Positions 58,200 through 64,000 of a stretch of DNA of 64,000 nucleotides are shown here, in pieces. The DNA is taken from assembly GCF_020921035.1 (NCBI RefSeq), contig NC_063152.1:9872001-9936000 (forward strand). Direction: 5' to 3'. The notes beneath the pieces are model-generated. The model was given only the letters and a program-made list of their open reading frames with translations. It was not told the origin of the DNA and did not search any database. Both the position numbers and the translations under genes were made by a program. Each line of letters begins with the position of its first letter. Positions within the stretch are counted from its first letter, which is position 1. Origin of the DNA: Rhodamnia argentea (lineage: Eukaryota; Streptophyta; Magnoliopsida; Myrtales; Myrtaceae).

Positions 58200-58880
58200 C
58201 TTCAACCATAGTCTTCATAGACTTCATTATTGATCTAAATTATTGATATGGACGAAGACAGAGGGATATAAATGTAGCGGGAGACACGCACCGGTTAAGC
58301 GGTTCGACCAAAGGCCGACTCTTTCGAGACCCTTGGTTGACAACATCGCTTGCTGCATTTATAGGGCCCAAACTTGGCTATGATCTATAAAATGGCTTGT
58401 AGACCCCAATTAATGTCAATCGGTCCCTACCACTTGGACTTGAGTGCACAAATATGATTGACGAGCACAAGGCAAGGTACTTTGCCACCCTACTCACTCG
58501 AACCAAAGCTTGTGGAATGGATGATCGAAGAGAAGGAGATCAGAGATTGCTACTCCGAGCCCCTCGAGCTAAGGAGATCAGAGATGGACAAGATGATGTT
58601 CCTAGATGGTTGCTTCTTAGTCGAGTGGCTTTGTATTTTGGGATGCATAGTAACAGCGGACCCAAGGATCCGATTAGTTCTTCTGAGTCGTTAATGTCAA
58701 TGATAATGGACGGAGAACCCGATTCGGATATTGCATGTACATTTGAATGCCTTAAGAATTGTTCTTTCCTCATATGCAGCAAAAACTCCATGAATGCCTT
58801 GGTCAACAATTGACCGGATCAAGCAATAACGATTGTCAAAGCATGATGGCCGAGAGTTGATGAGATTTTGCTCAAACTAT
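58200..58880 (+). pseudogene. DUF247 (UPF0481) pseudogene B
   Basis: RPQLMSIGPYH (58415-58433 region) is the DUF247 signature near the N-terminus. After a stop, MIDEHKARYFATLLTRTKA matches MEEHKWRYLRAFLSRT. In a shifted frame IRDCYSEPLELRRSEMDKMM and FLDGCFLVEWL match the CYAE..MMLLDGCF block. A third frame gives MSMIMDGEPDSD in place of the ENQIP block. Stops and frameshifts make it non-functional as read. It is about 1.69 kb from pseudogene C, with shared flanks starting at 58200 and 59886. Confidence 0.75.
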
Positions 58881-59198
58881 TATATGCTCAAACATGGCGT
58901 TTGTAAATAGTCAAAATGACGTTATCCGCTACATATAATGAAAATAACTTGTTTCTGTTTGAACCAAAGATAACTCGGAGTGCTATCAAACGACATTGTT
59001 CTCACTAAATAAGCCGGTGGGGTTTGAAAGCCAATTATGGGATTTAGTGGGCGTGTGAAAGAGAGCTTCAACTTGATTTTGCGAAGAACCCCTAAGCCCC
59101 AATTCATGTACCAATCCAAAATCAGGTCGTTACCTTAGCGTCACGTGATCTCAAACTTAGTTTCATTGTTTCGTCATTGATTATTAGCTTCAACTCAA

Positions 59199-59815
59199 GT
59201 GCACCCATTTATCTCTATATTAGTAAAGAAACCGATCCAAAATCATTTACGCTTGGAAGAACGAGCATGTAGGAACCGGAACTCTATAGGCAAAGTCGGT
59301 GAGGCAAGCCAAAGAAGAATTAAGCGAGCAACTTCACAAGATGGCTGCCGGTTTCACGCCTCCATTGGTTTGGCATTGGCAGGCCATCGGCGCCGGCTTC
59401 GAAGTGACCTTGGATGGTATCGTCCGGGTTACCGACATGCCACATCAATTCGGGTTTATGGCGGTAAGATTCCATGCGAATGTGAGTGTTCTTGAAAACC
59501 TTATACTTTCTTTGATTCTTTTTTTTTTTTTTTTTTGGTTCTTTAGATGTTCGGCTTTGAGAGATTACCAAACACAAACTTTATTGTGCAGAGATTTATC
59601 TACAGGAGAACACCACGATTAGTGGGAGGCGACGCCTTTATCACCTTTGCTGTGGGATCGCCGGCTCCGGCGCCGCTAGCCTCGCCGGCGCCACCAGCCC
59701 TCGGTAGCGCCGCCAACGCCACCGGGGGAAGGGGACGAATCGGAAGAGGAAGACGAAAACGAAGAAGGGGAAGAATAGGAAGAGGAAGACCGACGGATCT
59801 GTGGACTCTCTAGAC
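59199..59815 (+). other. Unidentified open segment with acidic/GC-rich end
   Basis: A frame at 59299-59480 reads ELSEQLHKMAAGFTPPLVWH and continues with FEVTLDGIVRVTDMPHQFGF. It is then broken by a T-run. At 59640-59800 an Ala/Pro-rich stretch is followed by GGAAGAGGAAGACG repeats that, in one frame, encode a Glu/Asp-rich tail. This could be the tail of a retroelement gag or transposon-associated protein. I cannot name it. It is absent after pseudogene C, so it is probably an insertion between array units. Confidence 0.35.
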
Positions 59816-59885
59816 TAATAATCTATAGCTATGCTTGTCCGGGGCTTAGATGTTTGTTTTAGTTACATCAATCAAGTGGATCAAT

Positions 59886-60600
59886 CCCAATCTTCACATA
59901 CTTCATTGATCTCGTAGGAATCATTGATACGGACGAAGGCAGATGGATATAAACATAGTGGGAGGCATGCGCCTATTCAACGATTCAGCCAAAGGCCGAC
60001 TCTTTTAAGACCCTCGGCCGACAACACCGCTTGCTACATTTATAGGGCCCAAGCTTAACTACGATCTATGAAATGGCGTATAGACCCCAATTAATGCCGA
60101 TCGGTCCCTACCACCCAAACTCGAGTGCGCAAAAATGATTGAAGAGCACAAGCCAAGGTATTTTGCAGCCCTACTTGCTCGAACGAAAGCTTGCGGAACG
60201 GATGTCCGATGAGAGGGAGATTAGAGATTGTTAATTCGAGCCTCTTGAGCTAAGGAGGTCAGAGCTGGACGAGATGATGGTCCTAGACGATTGCTTCTTG
60301 ATCTAGCGGCTCAGTATTTTGGGATGCATGATAATAGCGGACCCAAGGGTCCGACCGGTTCCTAGAGCTATTAATTTCAATGATAATGGACGGAGAACTC
60401 GATTTGGATATTGCATGTACATTTGAATGCCTTAAAAATTGTTCTTTTCCCTTATGCAGCAAAAACTCCGTGAATGCCTTGGTCAACAATTGATCGGATC
60501 GGGCAAGAGCAGTGTCGCTAAGATTCATAAGGCGATGACATCTTCATTTCAATGAATCCGTTCACAAACGGAGTTGATGAGATTTTGCTCAAACTATTGT
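59886..60600 (+). pseudogene. DUF247 (UPF0481) pseudogene C
   Basis: A tandem copy of B. AYRPQLMPIGPYH (about 60081-60119) is followed in frame by MIEEHKPRYFAALLARTKAC. The C-Y-A-E block is broken by a stop after GGAGATTAGAGATTGTTAA. The LDGCF equivalent and the IMDGELDLDIACTFECLK-type block persist out of frame. The downstream TGAGATTTTGCTCAAACTAT is also shared with B. Non-functional as read. Confidence 0.72.
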
Positions 60601-61029
60601 ATGCTCCAACCAATTACGGGGGTTAAAAGTGAGTTGTGATCGCTTGTTTCATCATCCGAGTGGCTTTCGTTGGGTTTTGAGAAGGATGAATTAGACGTAG
60701 AAGTGGATCAAATCATTTATAGTGCAAAGTTTAGGATGGAAGGGAAAGAAGTTTTGCATGCTCTAAAATCGATATTTCAAGTACTTTGTTGATGGCTGTA
60801 GCGCTACTTCGGGACTCTTATTTGCAGCCGTAGAAATGGAAGATGAGGCTATTAGACAAATATATGGACTTATGTACATAAATATCAGAGGTTATGGGAG
60901 AGTTTCAAGCTATGGAAGAGTAAAATCATTCATGCAATACATCTTGCTGCAGCTTTTCTTAATAACGCTTACATGTGTAGCAAGAATGTTTAGACAGCAT
61001 GAAGCAATGAAAGGAGGATTGATTTCACA

Positions 61030-61130
61030 TTGACAAGGTTGGGGATTGTGAGCTTTCCATTGGTGAAATAATCGAGGTAATTGGTCAATTGAAAAGTAAC
61101 GAGTTATTATGACATGCAAACTATGTTATA
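61030..61130. repeat. Partial third copy of the DUF247-array flank
   Basis: GTGAGCTTTCCATTGGTGAA, then a TCGAGGTAATTGGTCAATTG-like region and ACGAGTTATTATGACATGCA, repeat the start of the blocks at 57040 and 61555, then stop. Confidence 0.6.
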
Positions 61131-61554
61131 CTCCTTAGATGCGATGAACTTATGTATCCTAAAATCAACCAATGGTTGTTAAATTTCAAACGAAGATAGT
61201 TAAAAAGAAAATGTTGTTGGGCAACTAGTTGACCTGTTTGTCATTGTAAGCTACTAATGAAATAGAGATATTATCATCATTAACTATTGTCATCTTTCAT
61301 TAATAGGTCCAATTATTTTTCAAAACAGATGGCCTGGGAACCACCCTCACTATTCCACCACCCTTGGGTTCCTGAACGCGGGCATCCGCTTTGAAAACCA
61401 AATTCTGAGTTAGAGTAGGCTCCAAATCTGTAAGTGAATGGATGCATTTGTGTTGAATTGCATGGTGTTCCACTAAGCCACATTCGTGTCTATGCCCCGA
61501 ATCTGCAGATCTAGAAGTATGTGATTGTTCCTACTCATCTTCTTTAGGAATCGA

Positions 61555-62410
61555 TTGCAACAACATAACTAAAAGAGATTGGATCATGAGCTTTCCATTG
61601 ATAAAATAATCGAATTAATTGCTCAAAGGGTGGAATAGTAATCGAGTTATTATGACATGCAAACTATGTTTTACTAAATTGAATGCAACCTATATGCAAG
61701 TCTATTGATATGAATTGGATAATTATAAACTGACCCTATTATTTAATATATGTTAGAGGTTTTTTTTTTAATAAAGATATCTAAACATGACTTTAGTGAC
61801 GTTATTAAAAGAATATTACCTAATGATGCAATGCATGTCTTAAATATGATTTCTAGATGCTAACTAATTAATTCTATATGAGATGTTTATGCAATATTTT
61901 ATGATTTCCTTTGAAAGCAAAAATTGGAAACTGCCTAATTTACATGATGACCTAATTCAAATTAGGGGTTCAATTATTTCCTAATTAAGTTCCTCAAATA
62001 TGCAATTCTAAATGCAATGCATTTTTTCTTTCTATTCTAGTAGTAGAAATATATCCCAAATCAACGACACACGATATATGAGTCATGGTTGACGATATGT
62101 TAAATATTCACTACAATCACAACGAGAAACAAATTTAATCGAGGATTCAATCTTTAGTCTCAAAGATCAAATCTCCAATTTTGATTCACCATCGCTCTTA
62201 AATGCAATTGAGTTGTGTGATGTGATTTCAAGAATTGTCTGCTTTTCCAACTCCTTTTAGATGCGAGGAACTTTTAAGTATAAAAAACGAGGGATATGGG
62301 GTGCTATATCTTTTGGTTTTAGTCGTAAAAATACATATTTATGAAAGTGGTTTTAATTTTTTATTGACCAAGTTTCGAGAAAAAACATTCACGTGCTGTA
62401 CTCGAGACGA
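61555..62410. repeat. Duplicated 3' flank of the DUF247 array, copy 2
   Basis: Homologous to 57040-57925 along about 860 bp, about 4.5 kb apart. Landmarks include AGAGATTGGATCATGAGC, GATGCAATGCATGTCTTAAA and TATCTTTTGGTTTTAG. Indels are frequent. Confidence 0.7.
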
Positions 62411-64000
62411 ACATCCAATAAACCGATCACTCGTCAATGTGAATTGTCAATCAAGCTCCCTCCATTTTTTACTGTTAAAAGGCATGCTAATATATGGTAT
62501 GCTAATTTGAAAAGTTTTATAGTTTGCAAAAAATAAAACCAAAAGACATTTGATCACAAAAAAGATGTACTTCTACGATCAAAACTAAATATTATTTAAG
62601 CAATAACAGAAGGTTTCTGAATTCTGTTTTTATGTATAATTGAATCTTTAAACTAAAGTGCTTTTCTATTTGAGTCGGTCCTTCCTTCCTTCCCATTATA
62701 GACGGATATGTGGCATTTTAAAATAAACGAAATTGAAAATTGATGAACATTGGAAAAATAAATATCGAAATATAGAAAAAGGAAGTTTGAAAAATAAGTT
62801 CAAGCATAATTCATAATTCCTAATTCCGGCATGGGGACCGCGAACGCCAGCTAGGCATCGTGGGAGATGGCACAACCTCCGGCGTCGGAACAGCAAAACA
62901 AATGCTTAAAAAAATAGAAAAAGGAAAAGAAAATTAAGCTCGAATCTCAAATTCGACTAGATGTAACCGCTAGTCACAAGATCTCCATGAGGCGATACTA
63001 GAGGCTATGTCACATCAGCGATTGATGATTGGGTCGTGCGACCTTAAGTGTCTCGCGACGAAGGTTGTATGACCTAGGGTAAATTTGGCCCTCGTCGCGG
63101 TCAAGCGATCTCGAAGATGGAGAGCAAGAGCTCGATAGCTCTCATTGGCGTCGCCTCCGGTTGCAGACCACATCCTCTATGAAAATTACAACTAAGCACC
63201 AATTTATCCGGTCAGTATTGACGTGGTCGCTCGGGAGCCTACTAATGCCGGCATTTCTCATTATATTTTACTGAAAGAATTAATTCGAATAAAAAGCATA
63301 TGCTTTAGAGACTCAATTGCGCAAAAAAAAATATTTCAAGGACCTCATTGAATATTTTGAAAGGTTCAGGGACTGGTGGCTTTGTTCCCTGTCTAATTAT
63401 TGCTGAAAAACATGCAGAAAGTTAGAACGAGTACAACTCCTACACCCGCCGTCGACGTAGAGCTTGCTCCTCTCCGTCGCGCACCACCGCCGCAACCGAA
63501 CGCCCTGTCAGTGGTCAGCCCTCTCCGTGGTCTCACCTCCCCCGCCAACTTCGACGGATACTCCGCGAAGGCAAGCTTCCGAGTCATGCTGTTTTTGTTC
63601 TGGCTTTCTAATTAAGATATGTTGTTCTTTTTTCCAACCGTAGCATTTGAGCAAGCTCAAACGACCACTATTTTTTGGTGGTTCTGTGTTGCTAGCGACG
63701 GTTCAGTTATGGTGTTTAGCGCACTGACAGCAACAGTGTTTATTGCGTTCACCGAACATCCCTTGCACACCATGTGTTTGATGGGAGTTTCAGGACGAAT
63801 GGCATTGTGATATCAAATGTATTCCGACCCAATTACCGAGAGAAACAACCTCTTGATGCATTTCTCCGAGTATTCTTTGGAGAAGTAACTGCGAAACCTA
63901 GCCATTAAAAAAAAAAAAAAATCTTGTCAAGCTTTCTCTGCGTTTGCTTTTATTACTAGAGTAGATTGTTTTTGGGGCCATCTAAGGATAGGTGGAAGAT
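62411..64000. other. Right edge, no gene seen
   Basis: AT-rich DNA with two GC-richer patches (62820-62890, 63440-63570). Short overlapping frames on both strands there have no family resemblance. A gene starting beyond the edge cannot be excluded. Confidence 0.4.

Overview
This window is nuclear DNA from a flowering plant, almost certainly a eudicot. Genes have many GT..AG introns, the intergenic DNA is AT-rich, CT/GA microsatellites are common, and the predicted proteins match Arabidopsis families along their whole length. The repeats (GC-rich fold-back elements, 5S-like TRIM remnants) remind me of Myrtaceae/Eucalyptus genomes. That taxonomic guess is weak inference.

Seven conserved protein-coding genes can be rebuilt exon by exon. 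From left to right: (1) a WAPL cohesin-release factor on the minus strand, whose 3' half lies beyond the left edge; (2) ABCI12, a plastid EcfT/CbiQ-type transmembrane protein, minus strand, 7 exons; (3) CPL1, an RNA polymerase II CTD phosphatase-like protein with two dsRNA-binding domains, plus strand, 17 exons; (4) clathrin light chain, plus strand, 3 exons with a 3.7 kb first intron; (5) CBF5/NAP57 dyskerin, the H/ACA snoRNP pseudouridine synthase, minus strand and intronless; (6) a probably plastid membrane TPR protein, plus strand, 3 exons; (7) an AIRP2-like C3HC4 RING ubiquitin ligase, plus strand, 5 exons. In every spliced gene the exon phases close exactly. The genes are single-copy housekeeping or regulatory loci with no operon-like relationship.

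Between them lies accessory DNA. 14.2-20.1 kb and 29.5-32.3 kb carry a fold-back repeat family with arms made of ~32-bp subrepeats and a GC-rich core, other inverted-repeat MITE-like elements, and hAT-like elements. 40.6-41.4 kb carries a direct-repeat pair that looks like a decayed 5S-bearing TRIM (Cassandra-like). SINE remnants sit in introns. The right 7-8 kb (56.5-62.4 kb) is a decayed tandem array of at least three DUF247 (UPF0481) pseudogenes with duplicated flanks.

I see no CRISPR array, rRNA or tRNA gene, and no intact transposase. I found no convincing new enzymatic system. The most interesting leads are the fold-back repeat family, the DUF247 graveyard, an in-frame intron in the RING gene that would add a hydrophobic segment, and microsatellites next to the splice donor and start codon of that same gene.
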